DNA of 64,000 nt from Argyresthia goedartella (GCA_949825045.1 OX463820.1:10180501-10244500), one strand, 5' to 3'. Positions 11,116-22,927 are shown, counted from the first letter of the stretch. Translations and numbers: made by a program. Notes: a model not told the origin generated them from the letters alone.

Positions 11116-11673
11116 TTATAACCTTATAATTTCTTTAAAAAGCTCTCTTAAGGAGTCTGTTCGTTTTAAATTATAAATTGCTCGAATAGCTCTTTTCTGT
11201 AAAATAAAAATAGTTTGAATATTCGCTGCTTTCCCCCACAACAAGATACCATAGGACATCACAATATGAAAGTAACTAAAATATACTAGCCTAGATGTAG
11301 CCACATCCGTGCTTTGTCTGATTTCCCTAACAGCGTAAGCCGCAGAACTTAATTTACCAGCCAATTTATCTATGTGGGGTCCCCACTGCAATTTGGTATC
11401 AATGGTTATTCCAAGAAACTTCGTATCATTTACCAATTCTAACGTGCTGTTGTCTAACACCAAACTGGTCTCAACTTGCCTGACATTTGGAAGTGAGAAT
11501 TTGATACACTTGGTTTTACCAGCGTTTAACAATAAATTATTAACTGTGAACCAATTCAAGGTTAAAGACAATACACCATTAACATCATCAAAATCTCCTT
11601 TTTGTCTTTCAATTTTGAAGACCATTGAAGTATCATCAGCAAACAACACTATGTCAGTTAATTTCTCCACCAT
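11116..11673 (-). pseudogene. LINE family A reverse transcriptase, catalytic FADD and thumb
   Basis: The frame starts with VEKLTDIVLFADDTS, the motif C FADD of non-LTR RTs. It then shows NLLLNAGKTKCIKF, FLGITIDTKLQWGPHI and RLVYFSYFHIVMSYGILLWG. Both catalytic aspartates are present. The frame continues the upstream RT ORF after a frameshift. The protein stops at 11116, short of the tail seen in related copies. Confidence 0.9.
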
Positions 11674-11686
11674 GAACGGCAGATCA

Positions 11687-12181
11687 TTAATATATACCAG
11701 AAAATAAGAAAGGGCCTAATATGGAACCTTGTGGAACGCCAATTTTAACACCCGATCCATCAGATTTTACGCCGTTAACTTCTTCCTTTTGAATTCTATT
11801 GCTTAGGTATGGTCTTAGTAGATCCAACGCTTTATTTCTAACTCCGTAATGATTTAATTTAATTAATAGCGTATTATGATCAACACAATCAAACGCCTTC
11901 GACAGGTCGCAAAAAACTCCGATAGCATCCTGTGCGGCCTCCCATGCAGAATTAATATGAAATACAAGGGTAATACCTGCATCCGTAGTCGATTTACCCC
12001 TAGTGAAACCATATTGTTTAGCGTGGAGTTGTTTTGTACGGTTGAAGTGTGAGAGCATTTGATTGAGTATAATCTTTTCAAATATTTTACTTAGTGTTGG
12101 AAGAACAGATATTGGTCTGAAATTTGAAGGATCGCCCTTATCTCCCGATTTGAACGGCGGTATAAGTTTACTGTGTTTCAT
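11687..12181 (-). pseudogene. LINE family A reverse transcriptase, fingers and palm
   Basis: The ORF includes IPPFKSGDKGDPSNFRPISV (motif 1), KQYGFTRGKSTTDA, a palm motif CDLSKAFDCVDHNTLLIKL with the first catalytic Asp, and GVPQGSILGPFLF (motif B). The next bases should encode YINDLP, but a frameshift near 11687 moves that into the ORF at 11116-11673. In a live element this domain copies the RNA at the nicked target. Confidence 0.9.
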
Positions 12182-12240
12182 GAGGTCTGGAAAAGCCCCA
12201 TCGTCAACACATTTATTGAATTGAATGAATTGAATTGAAT

Positions 12241-12645
12241 TTATTGAAAGTTAAGTAATTTAAACGTTTTGACAATGTCCTGGGGATATACATGATGAAA
12301 TTTTAAATATACATTACTAACGCTAGTGTTATTTTTTAATAAAGTCTCTGCTTCAAATGGAGATGAATTTAGACAGTCCGTTGTGAGTACGGGTACATTG
12401 GTGAAGAATGTTTCAAAAGCTCGAGCAACATCAGCGTTGGATTTAACAACATCATCACCTATCTTTAGGCAGAAATCACTGTCCCTTGGTATAACTTTGC
12501 CAGTTTCGCGGTTTATTATTTGCCAAACTGTTTTCATTCTATTATTTGAATTTTGAATTTTTCTATTAATGTGTAAAGTTTTTGCAGTTCTACAAACCAA
12601 CTTTCGATCAAAGTTATAGGTTTTTTGATCAAAAAGGTCATACAA
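12241..12645 (-). pseudogene. LINE family A linker between endonuclease and RT
   Basis: This open segment contains MKTVWQIINRETGKVIPRDSDF and FETFFTNVP, typical of the region between the endonuclease and RT domains of Jockey/CR1-type ORF2 proteins. It shares frame with the endonuclease ORF and ends at a 'gaattgaat' short tandem expansion (about 12210-12245). That expansion causes the frameshift before the RT. Confidence 0.75.
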
Positions 12646-12696
12646 AATAACTCTACTTTTAGGAATTCCAAACGTTGCCCAGTCATTAAATTTAGA

Positions 12697-13449
12697 TTAA
12701 CCGTTGTAGTCACTGACTTTCTTTAATTTGAAAACTTTATTGAATTCTGTCTGAATAATGTTGAAGAAGTCTGAGTAGATTTTGTTTGGGTTCTGTTCAT
12801 TAAAATCCGGTACTGGCAAATTTATATCTAAGTTTTTTGTATATGTCTCTAGTCTATGGGATGTAATAGGCCTATAAAATGATGGACCAGTCTTATCCTT
12901 AATAGTTATTGGGAATGAAACTGTTTGACCACTGTGATCGGAGGGTAAGCAGTTAATTACACTTTTACTTGTGAATGCACAGTCACAAAAAACGTTATCT
13001 AAGCAAGTTTGGCTGGTAAGTGTAATTCTAGTCGGCTCTAGAAATACATGACATAAATTAAATGATTTGAACAGAGTTATTAATCGTCGCTTCAGTGTTG
13101 TATCTACAAGCAGATCTACATTAAGATCGCCACAAATAATTAACTTTTTTCTGTTATTACAAAGTTTAATGAGGGCTTCCTCCATAATTTTCTCAAATAT
13201 TTCGAAATTGCCATGGCCTTTTTCATCCCTCGGTGGCCTGTAGACACAAAAAATAATATGGCTATCTAACTCAACACAGGATACCTCTATTTGTCCTTCA
13301 ACAGTAAGTGCAAGAATATCTTTCCGTTGTTTCACCTTAATATTATTTTTCACTAAGATTAAAGAACCACCTCTATCAGCAGTCTTTCTATTGTAACAAC
13401 TGACAATTTTGTAATTATTTATGTTAAAAGACATCATATTTTCCTTCAA
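12697..13449 (-). pseudogene. LINE family A AP endonuclease domain
   Basis: The 250-codon frame encodes an APE-like endonuclease that would nick target DNA to prime reverse transcription. Visible motifs are GGSLILVKNN, VYRPPRD, ICGDLNVD (catalytic Asp/Asn pair), PTRITLTSQTCLDNVF and the terminal SDHSG (catalytic Asp-His). The usual N-terminal N and E motifs lie beyond the 5' truncation. The frame ends at an in-frame stop before the linker at 12645, and the linker continues in the same phase. Confidence 0.88.
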
Positions 13450-13549
13450 CCAGTGTTCAGTAACACAAATAATATCAATGTCAGAATTTTTTAGAAATAA
13501 TTCTCATACAAGTAATAATAATAAATATTAATAATTCAATAATTCTAAT

Positions 13550-15142
13550 ACAGTAAACTGATACCTCTGATCAATTCTCTGATCCTTCAAATTTCAGACC
13601 AATATCAGTTCTTCCAGTACTAAATAAATGTTTGAAAAGAATATACTCAATCAAATGCTCTCACACTTCAACCGTACAAAACAACTCCATGCCAAACAAT
13701 ATGGTTTCACTAGGAGTAAATTTACTACGGCTGCAGGTATAACCCTTATATCTCATATTTATTCTGCCGCCGCAAAGGATGCTATGGGAAATTTTGCGAT
13801 CTGTCGAAGGCATTTGTTTGATAATACGCTATTAATTCAATTAAATCATTACCCAGTTAGAAATAAAGCATTGGATCTACTAAGATCATATTAAAGCAAT
13901 AGAATTCAAAAGGCCGAATTCAACGGCGTTAAATCTGATAGATCGGGTGTAAAAATTGGCGTTCCACAAGGTTTAATTTAAGGCTCTTTCTTATTCCAGG
14001 TATATATTAACGATCTGCCTTACATGGTGGAGAAATTGACTGACATAGTGTTATTTGCTGACGATACATTTAGGGTCTTCAAAATTTAAAGACAAAAAGA
14101 TGATTTTGATGATGTTAATGGTATATTGTCTTTAACCTTGAATTGGTTCTCAGTTGGTTCACATGTATTGTTCAATGTATGGTAAAACCAAGTGTATGAA
14201 ATTCTCACTTCTAAATATCAGGAAAGTTGAGACCAGATTTGTGTTAGACATCAACATGTTATAAGTAGTAAATGATACAAAGTTTCTTGGAATAACAGTA
14301 GGGACCCGACATAGATAAATTAGCTTGTAAATTAATTTCTCCGGCTTACGCTGTTAGGAACATCAGACAAAACACGTATGTGGCTACATCTAGGCTAGTA
14401 TATTTTAGTTACTCTTATAGTGTCATGTCCTATGGTATCTTGTTCTGGGGGAAAGCAACGGATAATCAAACTATTTTGATTTTACAGAAAAGAGCTATTC
14501 GAGCCATTTATAATTTAAAACGAACAGACTCCTTAAGAGATATTTTTAAAGAAATTGACATACTAAATGTAGCTAGACAATTTATTTTCGAAAACATAAT
14601 GTACGTACGCAACACCCTTATAACCTTTTCCAAACTTCGCGATAGCTGTAATGTTAACCTAAGAAATAATCACAGACTAGTGTCGCCCCGTTAAGACTCG
14701 CGAAGGTTAAAAATTCTTTCAAGAGCCAGTGCATTCTCTAATCTACTCTCCTACAATAAGATACCCCTGGAAAATTTGAAAATGCCATTTGAGCAATTTA
14801 AATAAGCATGTTAAAGGAACTTTGTTGAAATAGGGATATTACAATGTTCAAGATCACTTAAATCACGGGACTGTATGGGGTTAATCTAGCTCAACACAGA
14901 CCTTGCTGTATTCAGTTTTGTAATTGTTTATTCCTGCTTATTAATCATAATAACGAATTTTGTAATATTTGTATTAGTTAAGAACAACCAATTTTTAAAA
15001 GAGATCTACAAATCAATCTGTGGGAATTTCTATTCCCTTCTTCTCCCACAGTGATCCAATGAAGAGAAGGGCAAAAAATTACGTTTGTTAAGTCTTTGTA
15101 AATATCTACAATAATAAAAAACCTTGACTTTGACTTTGACTT
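13550..15142 (+). mobile_element. LINE family A old copy, part 3 (RT and 3' end)
   Basis: The sequence resumes with KLIPL and a decayed fingers region, then FEKNILNQMLSHFNRTKQLH (13628-13690) and, after many breaks, LQKRAIRAIYNLKRTDSLR (about 14485-14540). It ends in a 3' UTR and a 'tttgac' tail at about 15142. Stops, a palm deletion and lost FADD context make it dead. It completes the LINE begun at 2316. Confidence 0.85.
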
Positions 15143-16737
15143 CTCCTCTATAGTTCGCATTTCTGTTTAGCAGTTGTGAACGCTGAAATGGAGATACTTC
15201 ACCCGCGCTACACGCTCGCTACAAAACAGACAAACAAACAAAAATATTTGCATTGCCTCTGAGCCCACTCTAGGACAACTACGCCGTGGGAACCAGAAAC
15301 CGACGTCATAAAAAAAATAACATCAAAAGACCTGGAGGCCTAATACAAATTTTTAAGAAACCATCCCTTTTCCGTGCAGTTCAAAGGCAGGCCTTAAACA
15401 GGACTACTTAAAATGGTAATATGACGGTCATAAGGGTGAGTCGCCGTTGCCCAGCTAGTCCGCTAAGGTGAACGGTTAGCTTGTATCTGGCTACCAGCTG
15501 GCAACTAAAAAGAATGAAATAGCGCTATACGATTCATATAAGCATCTACAACATCAAGCAACAGTTACACCACGTATTTTATTAGATTACCGGTTTTGTA
15601 CAATACGAAGTGACGTTAAGATGTTTAGTTAATGAATTATTAAACATACAATTCGCTTAATGGAAATATTGTACAAATGTTATCAATTTATTAATGACAC
15701 TTTTATGCGTATAATTGATATTGATCATTCCCAGTATTTCTGTGACTTAGGTACTTAAAGAATGGTGGCAAAATTACAAATTCAAAGCTTTAACAAAATG
15801 CAGCTGATTGCAGCTACAGCAGAGCCATCTTTCAGAGTCCCTTTATTCCACCCACCATTGACATCGGTTACCCAAATCTCCTCTCCCCATCAACAGCTAA
15901 AAATACATTCAAAAGTCGCATAATGAAGGTACTTAATAATTAAGCATACAATTTCCTTTACTACTCTTCCCCACCTTAATTTGCCTTTCAAGCACAAACA
16001 CACCTTCACACACACACATACACACCCTCACATACACCTACACACACACTCACCCTCACGCATACACACACGCCCTCCCTCACCTCACACACTCAAACTT
16101 ACAATTGTTTTATTACTTAATAACTAATTTTAAGCATAGCATCGTCAGCTCCTATTTACATATAAGTTAACTGTACTTCTGTGGACATCTATAATTGGCC
16201 TTATTTACTATATTTTGTTTTTTGTATGAATTTATGTGTATTGTGCTGTTGATGTCCCAAATAAAGAAATTACATAAATAAAAAATAAACCTTTATCAGC
16301 GTAAAGCTATTAAGTTCACCTATCATCGGAATTTCAAGCTCCTACGAACAGGCGAAATACACCGTTAAGAAGGCGCCGACGACGGTATCAGGTTTTAAAA
16401 GCTGCAGATGCAAGAGAGCAGCTAGTCTCGGCTTCTCAAACACGCGCTCAAGCTGAGTTAGCCAACCTCCACATAAATATTTTTGATAAAAAAAAAATTT
16501 AATTAGTAAAAAAATTTAGAATGATAGCCTAAATCTCATAAATTTCCTTATAGAACCGAGTTGGATTGTTACACTCGTGAAAAGGGGGACATGGGGACCT
16601 TTTCCTGTACCCATAGTATAATAAAAATAGGAAAAACCGCCTTATTATTTATAGTGTTATTTATTTAACATTATTACAGGTTTTATGGCCAAAATTAATA
16701 CTAGAAATGGGTCAGACTTTTTATTTGTCACTTCCCT
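15143..16737. other. No gene seen; includes CA-rich tract
   Basis: AT-rich sequence without a recognisable ORF on either strand. A CA-rich imperfect microsatellite occupies about 15993-16094. A polyadenylation-like aataaag lies at about 16259-16265, after a T-rich stretch, and could be the 3' end of an unrecognised retroelement. Confidence 0.4.
15993..16094. repeat. Imperfect (CA)n microsatellite
   Basis: About 100 bp made almost entirely of cacaca, caccct and catacac units, interrupted often enough to suggest an old tract. Confidence 0.85.
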
Positions 16738-17746
16738 CCTCCACTAACACTCAATGCACATTTCTTCAAAACTTTGCGGGTTGTTGTAGTTGTCATTGGC
16801 GCAGAATCTATTCTCAACTCGCCATTGCGATTCAATCCTCTGGGTATGTGTCCCATTAGGAGCAATGAAAGGTCTGGTTGTCTGGGTCGCTATGGTTTAC
16901 CTTTTTATGGGTATACTTATATTCACCCAGACCATCATATAGTTGAACCTACTTCCGCATGCTTCTGAATCAGTGGCACCAAGATTTCAACTGACCTAAC
17001 ATTTCCAGGGCAACTTCTAAGCGTATGTCTTCACTCCCGTCTTCAATCAATCCTAAACCCAATGTCCCTCGATTCTTCTCCCTGAATCAAACAATAAATA
17101 TTTTAATCTTACAATAATTTTAATAATTCTGACTACCGAGGTAATTCATAAGCAAGTACTTAATTTTTAACTGGTGTCAGACTAGGGATCGCCTCGCGCC
17201 GCTCCGCTTTACTTGGGCTCCGGGTTCTGCTATAACGTCTGAACCTAACAAACCTATATTTTTTTATTTTCGAACAGGAAGTGACCTATAGCAACCAATT
17301 TGGTTCTATGACATGAGATGCTCACCTTTGTTATATTTCATATTGTTAAATTTGCTTTCATTCAACGGCTGCCAATTTTTCCCTTAGTTTCTTGTTTGTA
17401 CAATTGTTATCGCACCACCACTTCCATACAAAATCTGTAGTCCTCGTGAATCAGACCTCGTGAAGCTCTCCCACATTACTTGCGTATGGTCAAACTTATG
17501 AGCGAAACAATACATGATGTAGAATACAATGAGAATTAATAGCTTGACATTTTCAAACCAAGTCCCTTTCATTCTTGCTATGCAGATCTTGCCCTTATAG
17601 CAACCTTCGATACAAACAAAGGAGCCAATGGTTCTGTTTGTATGGTAAGCAACCGTCATCTGCTCACGGTGAATAGGAATCGATGTAATTTTCTTAATGA
17701 GGCCTAGATCTTCCGCAAATGCCACGCATTGCTGCCGCATACTCAA
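16738..17746 (-). pseudogene. Merlin (IS1595/ISXO2-like) transposase remnant
   Basis: The minus strand keeps the plan of a Merlin DDE transposase. The N-terminal ORF (17746-17384) has EDLGLI, then KGTWFENVKL and CHKFDHTQ-like residues (the zinc-finger cysteines are mostly lost). The catalytic half downstream reads GLIEDGSEDIRLEV (about 17050), ILVPLIQKH, KVNHSDP and, near 16850-16790, NGTHTQRIESQWR, a hallmark of ISXO2-type transposases. These pieces are in different frames with several stops. A stretch at about 17110-17380 has no match and may be an insertion. No terminal inverted repeats were found. It would catalyse cut-and-paste transposition if intact. Confidence 0.7.
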
Positions 17747-18099
17747 TACCCTGACTGAGCGTAAAAGTTGTAATCGATTCCGTAATCAAGGTAGCCTCGC
17801 GTCGTAAGAGTAGTTTTTGAACGCCTCTTTCAAAAAGTAATTTTTGACAGATAGAAAAAAAATACTCTTGCTTTTTCCGGTTCTCAGCATAATAAACTGT
17901 GCGGTGTCTGGTGGTGTATTTGAACCAAAGGCTGGATAGGCAATCCACCATGCTAACGCGAGAATTTATCGGCCGAAATTCGGTCCCGTGGCTGGTCAAC
18001 ACGTATAAGACCATATTTCGGGATAGGTAAAAGGTTATCCGCGCGCGTTTCGTGAGAGATTTTTTGTTAACTCTTCAGACTGATTAGCCTTAATTTGTG

Positions 18100-18418
18100 A
18101 GTGAATTAGCACCGTGGGGGAGATCGCTTGGGGGAGTAACATTGCTGGTACGAGTGATGTTGTAATTCCTCATCGAGTAAGGCACCCTGGTGCGCGCATC
18201 CGGGTACTGCGGATGCAGCTCAATGGAAGCTGTCGGCGAAGCTGCAGTATTAAGGTCCCTAACAAGGTACCGTGAAAGTGGTTAAGGACATGACACGGAC
18301 AGCGCGGTGTATCACCGACTATTAGAGATCCTCACGGCGGTGAGCAAGATCTTCAGCTGTCTTTGGGCCCGCAGTGAGAACCGCAGCCCTGGGAGGTTGT
18401 CTAACAATATAAAAACAT
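18100..18418 (+). other. GC-rich island with one coding-like frame, unrecognised
   Basis: This block is clearly more GC-rich than its surroundings. One plus frame is open from about 18181 to 18414 except for a single stop near 18283: it passes through MEAVGEAAVLRSLTRYRESG, the stop, then HDTDSAVYHRLLEILTAVS. No family is recognised. It could be a decayed exon or the head of a mobile element. Confidence 0.3.
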
Positions 18419-18518
18419 AAGACTGACTATGTTTATTTTTTGTTTACAGATATAGTAGCTACGGTCATTCCACTGAAATACTGTGAGCACATAAATATAA
18501 CTGGTACGTCTAGCTTGA

Positions 18519-18536
18519 GATGATCAGCTGATCATC
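18519..18536. repeat. Perfect 18-bp palindrome
   Basis: gatgatcagctgatcatc reads the same on both strands. It is short and could be chance. Confidence 0.7.
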
Positions 18537-20106
18537 CGTTCTTCAGAAGTTAAGATTAAAATGTACGAAGACGCTGTCCAAAATCAAAGAATAATGATTG
18601 ATATTATACTATATCATCATAGAAATTAATTGGTGTAGATCTTACTTAGTGTCTCACAATTGATGTTATATTATGAACATACCATATCAGTTAGGTAGTC
18701 ATGTTTTCGCTGATAAAATTTACGATTTATCTGACAGACCTATCATCTATCTAGTATCTATCTGGTATCTAGTCTACCAATACTAATTACATAACACACC
18801 TTTATAAACAGGCCATTAGTATGATTGTTGTTACGTCAACAGAACCCTTGATGGACCCAGTTCAAGGAATACGGACGAAAAGAGCCGCATCATGTGGTAA
18901 GGGTCCTTTGATACATTATCAAGATTATACTTTGGGACTTATGCATTAGTAAAGACGAAAAACAAGATTTAGATAACAGTTTAAGGCAGGGTATATAACT
19001 ATAATATGCTGACAATCTTAATTAATACTTCCTTTTCGAAAGTCAACAACAAAAGACAATTTAGTACGTAATCTCTACATTATAAAACTTATTTATTGGC
19101 TAAACGCAATTGCAGTTGCAATTGCGTTTAACCATGTTTTAGTTAAACCCATTTGAAACAAGTTTAAAAACATTTTAGACATTCAAACTCGGATTGTAGC
19201 GCATTATGTCAAATAAAACTCAATTGTTATTAGAGTTTAAATTTCGAAACTTTTGATTTAACTTAATACATTTTCAGTAATTTTCAGAATCTAAGGAACA
19301 TTTTCCAGTAAGGAGTGGGTTTGAGTGAGATAGACGCAATTTAATGATAGCACTATCTGCAAAGTGAAGTAGCAAAAAAAAAGTGCGCTAACTATAAGTA
19401 AGCTTTAGCTTCCCAGGAGATTCGTAGGCAATACTGCACTATTCGTAATCACCTATTTTGATTCTAACATAAGTGGATACTGGTGAAAAATTTTACGTTA
19501 TGGCGGATTTATGTTATTTTGTTTTATTGTATTTCATTTAATCGTAAATGTGTTATTTTTAATTCAATTTTATAGATTTTGTTAATTAATTAATTCTTTC
19601 CCTTTTTTTTCTCTTTATTTGGTTCACTAACAATTTGAACATTGATTACTTACATAAATAGGACTTAGGACTAAACAGAGCCTGGTGCACAAATTAAATA
19701 CAAGTGAACACGACGTCTGTGTTACAAGAGTTGCAAATACTAACTAACAACTACGAGTATCTATATTAAACAAGCAAACTATAGTTAAATTGTAAGCTTT
19801 TAAAGACAAAATATGAAAGTGTCAAATAAAATAAAAACATGTTATTGAGTGACAGAGCTTGGTGAAAGTATTTTCTTAAGTTTACATAATGAGTCATGAA
19901 ATATGTAAAATATATCTGAGTATTTAGAGAGAGACCTTAGAATTTAATAAATGGTAGGAAAATCAAATATTTATTTAGATCGATAACATTACAATACAAT
20001 TAGTAGGTATCAACACATACTTAATAAATTCCAATGAAAAACAATAAGTATTTGTCTGTGTTCGATATTTACTACGTACCTATATACATTTTACTTGATG
20101 TTGCAG
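18537..20106. other. No gene recognised upstream of the phase-1 gene
   Basis: AT-rich with short ORFs only. If the three exons at 20107-23046 belong to a gene, its 5' exon(s) and promoter should lie here or further left, but none could be picked out. A 30-bp palindrome sits at 19101-19130. Confidence 0.4.
19101..19130. repeat. Near-perfect hairpin, 14-bp arms
   Basis: Arms taaacgcaattgca and tgcaattgcgttta are exact reverse complements separated only by gt. It may be the stem of a tiny MITE or a dimeric protein-binding site. The surrounding sequence shows no longer inverted repeat. Confidence 0.85.
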
Positions 20107-20244
20107 GAAGAAAGTCACTAAAGATAAAAAACCGCGAAAGAATGGCAAGAAGATTTAAAAGATATGCAGTTGATAATATCAGAAAACCAAGATTTTTCTC
20201 AAGAGAAAACAAGAATACAGGAAAAAAATATAACGAAAAATATA
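20107..20244 (+). CDS. Candidate internal exon (alpha) of an unrecognised phase-1 gene
   Basis: A T-rich run and gttgcag lead into 20107, and gtaagt (20245-20250) follows, so both splice sites look good. The 138-bp exon starts and ends in phase 1. It encodes a strongly basic segment including RMARRFKRYAVDNIRKPRFF and NKNTGKKYNEKY. The frame joins exactly to the next candidate exon at 20986, which also begins in phase 1. Dibasic pairs (RR, KR, KK) suggest a possible secreted precursor, but no signal peptide exon was found. Function unknown. No copy of this exon is seen in the other duplicated units. It is supported by splice signals and phase only. Confidence 0.45.
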
Positions 20245-20360
20245 GTAAGTTATCAAAAAACAATGGATTAAGACAGATACTTCCTACTCACTTCCCTGAT
20301 GGATATCCCAACTATACCGGCAAGTTATTTAAGCGACATAGAGAACCGCAGCCTAATGGT

Positions 20361-20790
20361 GAGCAACGTAAACAAATATGCCGTCTATTAGCACTTAGAA
20401 TATACCTCGGGCTCCAGAGTAGGCTTCGGATAATGTCGGAGGCACATCAGTAAATTACTAGATACTATCCTGTTCTGCATAAACACAACTATTTTAAATA
20501 TTAAGTCCGTAAGTTATCATGTGCCCCGATATTATTCGTATGAATACATCTGTTTTTTTCTGACTGATTGATGGGTAACCATAAGGGTGAGCAACGTAAA
20601 CAAATATGCCGTCTATTAGCACTGCAAATATACCTCGGGCTCTAGAGTAGGCTTCGGATAATGTCGGAGGCACAGCCGTTTATTACTAGATAGTACCCTG
20701 TACAGCATTAACTTTACACAACTATTTGTAAAAGTTAAGTACATGCTAAGTTATCATTTGCCCCGATATTATTACATGAGTACATTTTTT
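20361..20790 (+). repeat. Two tandem units, period about 228 bp
   Basis: The segment starting gagcaacgta at 20361 is repeated from 20589 with about 85-90% identity by eye, through tacctcgggct, gtaggcttcggataatgtcggagg and ccccgatattatt. It lies between exons alpha and beta, inside the presumed intron. Confidence 0.85.
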
Positions 20791-20985
20791 TTTGACAGTA
20801 GCCGAATCATAGGTATGCGAACTCTGGATGGTTCTTTATACAGATTTATCTTATGCCATGTTATAAGCAACATTTAAAAAAATATACGGAGAATGTTTTT
20901 TCTAAATGCCGAACAAATATTACCGCATAAATATTCGCCTATGTTCTGTTTCAAAGTTAAAAATATATTTATTTTTATGTCACAG

Positions 20986-21300
20986 CAGTGGTTCAGCATC
21001 CAGTTGATGGAGCTAAAGAAGAAGTGACACAAAATAACGACCCTGAATTAACCATTACCAGTAAGCCAGGAGCCAGCGAAATATTCAACAATGCCTCTGA
21101 AAAAGCCATTCATCGTCGAAAAAATCCATTTTTCGACGACGGCCTATTTCTGAGCAAAGAATTACAATCCGAAGAAAATCCACAAAACCCACAGAACGGC
21201 GAAACAACCAATGCTATCCCAGGAAAAGAAGATATTGAAGAAAAAAAAATCGACGATGCCGATGCCGGAGGACCATTTTTCGAAAACAACATTTTTGGTG
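20986..21300 (+). CDS. Candidate exon beta, copy 1, of an unrecognised phase-1 gene
   Basis: A T-rich tract ending tgtcacag precedes 20986 and gtatgg follows 21300. The exon is 315 bp, phase 1 at both ends. It encodes an acidic, low-complexity protein segment: VVQHPVDGAKEEVTQNNDPE at the start, a dibasic HRRK site, then NPFFDDGLFLSKELQSEENP and, at the end, GGPFFENNIFGG. The second half (from FFDD) is repeated in two other units, at 27.8 and 58.4 kb. The last codon's first base (G) joins with 'gt' of the next exon to complete a Gly codon. No known family is recognised; a secreted or structural role is only a guess from composition. Confidence 0.6.
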
Positions 21301-22927
21301 GTATGGTGATTATATGTATTAGGGTATCCCATACGTCAAACCCCACAGTGACATCGTAGGTAGATACATCGAATAAGCTTAGGCTTAATCATGTTAGCAT
21401 GAACTCAATTAAAGTTGCATTACATTCGAGATATTGACAGTAAAAAGGGTTATTTTCAAACTTCCCATTTTTATATTTGGAGAGCCGGTTCATGCTGTAT
21501 ATTAATAATTCATTATAATAACACAACCTAACATTACCCAAACCAATTAAATACATACCTCACCTAATGGAGTCTTTAATAGTAGTGGGCAGTAGCGGTA
21601 ATAAAGAAGGCGTGAATTCTGCAGTCAAAAGAAACTGTCATAATTTTTGTATTTATATTGTTTAATAAAGTTATTTTTGTGCGTTATATTGAGAAAGGTA
21701 TTTATTCTGATGAATTTAACTTTATGTAGGTAATGTCTTATTTTATAAGGCAACCCCTCATCGAGTTGTCATTCTGATGTCATCGTGAACTGATATAAAT
21801 GGTCGTCTCGAAGGACGGAGCTCAGTCTTGTTCGAGCGTTCACTGTGACAACTTGCTATGGGGAACCTATGTCCGTTTGTCTCATAATAAATATTCTTGT
21901 GGGCAATATACAGTAAGCCTATCAGCCAGAGTGTGTAAATGAATACCCAGTGTAAAACATACAAGTGAACTATCCGTGGAGTGTTATTTTATAATATAAC
22001 TAAATAGCAACTTTAACTGACAGCATGAAATCCGGCTCATATGTGGTAGCTACAGCTTCTACCTAAAAACTCGTTAATTTAATTAATTTAGTGGTGACAC
22101 CTCTGGAATTGGTCCCAAAAGTTAGTTGCTGATACAAACCTAATTGCTCTCATCTGTATTGATCTAATACATCTTACGAGGAGTGAATGAAGTGATTCGG
22201 AAGCAAATAAGATATTCATTCTTCTTATTTCACCTATCTTAATAAGGGGAGCCCCTGCTTGATGAGCAAAGATGGCATTAATTCCACTTTATTGGTATTT
22301 TTTTACTAAGTGTTATACCATCCTTGAATTAAAAAAGCATCAATAAGTTTATTAAGTAATTTTCTCATACCTTCTTTAGTAAAAAAAACACAGTTGCGGC
22401 GAAGTTTCTGTTTTTGCTGAATATTTAAGAGTAGGTCCATACATTTCTCATATTTTACACCAGGAATCGACAAATTACATTTTGTGTCATCTTAGGTAAC
22501 TATTTGCAATAGCGAACAAATAAAGAAGCCTTCAAAAGACCGCTGTTTTAAGGAATTACTGGTACTAACAATGTGAAAAATGGGGAATTTTAAAAAAACC
22601 TTTAAACAAAAATATTATCTCGAATTACATCCAACTTTCACTTAGGTGATTTAAGGCTTATTCGATACACCTAATAAGGCAATACCTCCTGTGTCGCTGT
22701 GGGGTGTGGCTTATGGGACATCCTATATTATTATGTTATTTTTTTTGTCAGAAGCTTCAGAATGTTCAGAATCTTCGAATTTTATACAAACTCCCTTTGT
22801 TGTACACTAAGTAGAGTATTTTTGACGTACGCTTTCGTAAGATTGGGAATTTCAAGTAAATTCGATTTATTTTGGTATTCCATTTACATTTACATCATAA
22901 AATGTTCACAAAAATTGTCATCTCCAG

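Larger units (their letters stand above)
10666..13505 (-). mobile_element. LINE family A, best copy (inserted in an older copy of itself)
   Basis: This is a non-LTR retrotransposon of CR1/Jockey type. From its 5' side it has endonuclease (13449-12697), linker (12645-12241), RT (12181-11687 and 11673-11116) and 3' UTR (11115 to about 10666). It ends in variant 'tttgactattgacta' tail units. It lacks a 5' region and ORF1. Flanks at 10665 and about 13550 are consecutive positions of one plus-strand LINE, which shows that this copy jumped into its own relative. An in-frame stop and two frameshifts break the ORF. Confidence 0.88.

Noticed and set aside
18240..18300. rRNA fragment (aaggtccctaacaaggtaccgtgaaag)
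   Set aside because: Looks superficially like 28S core sequence but the neighbouring conserved rRNA blocks are absent.
20034..20453. 139-codon ORF as a single gene
   Set aside because: It crosses a strong acceptor at 20106 and donor at 20245 and its last third is the 228-bp tandem repeat; an internal exon is more plausible.
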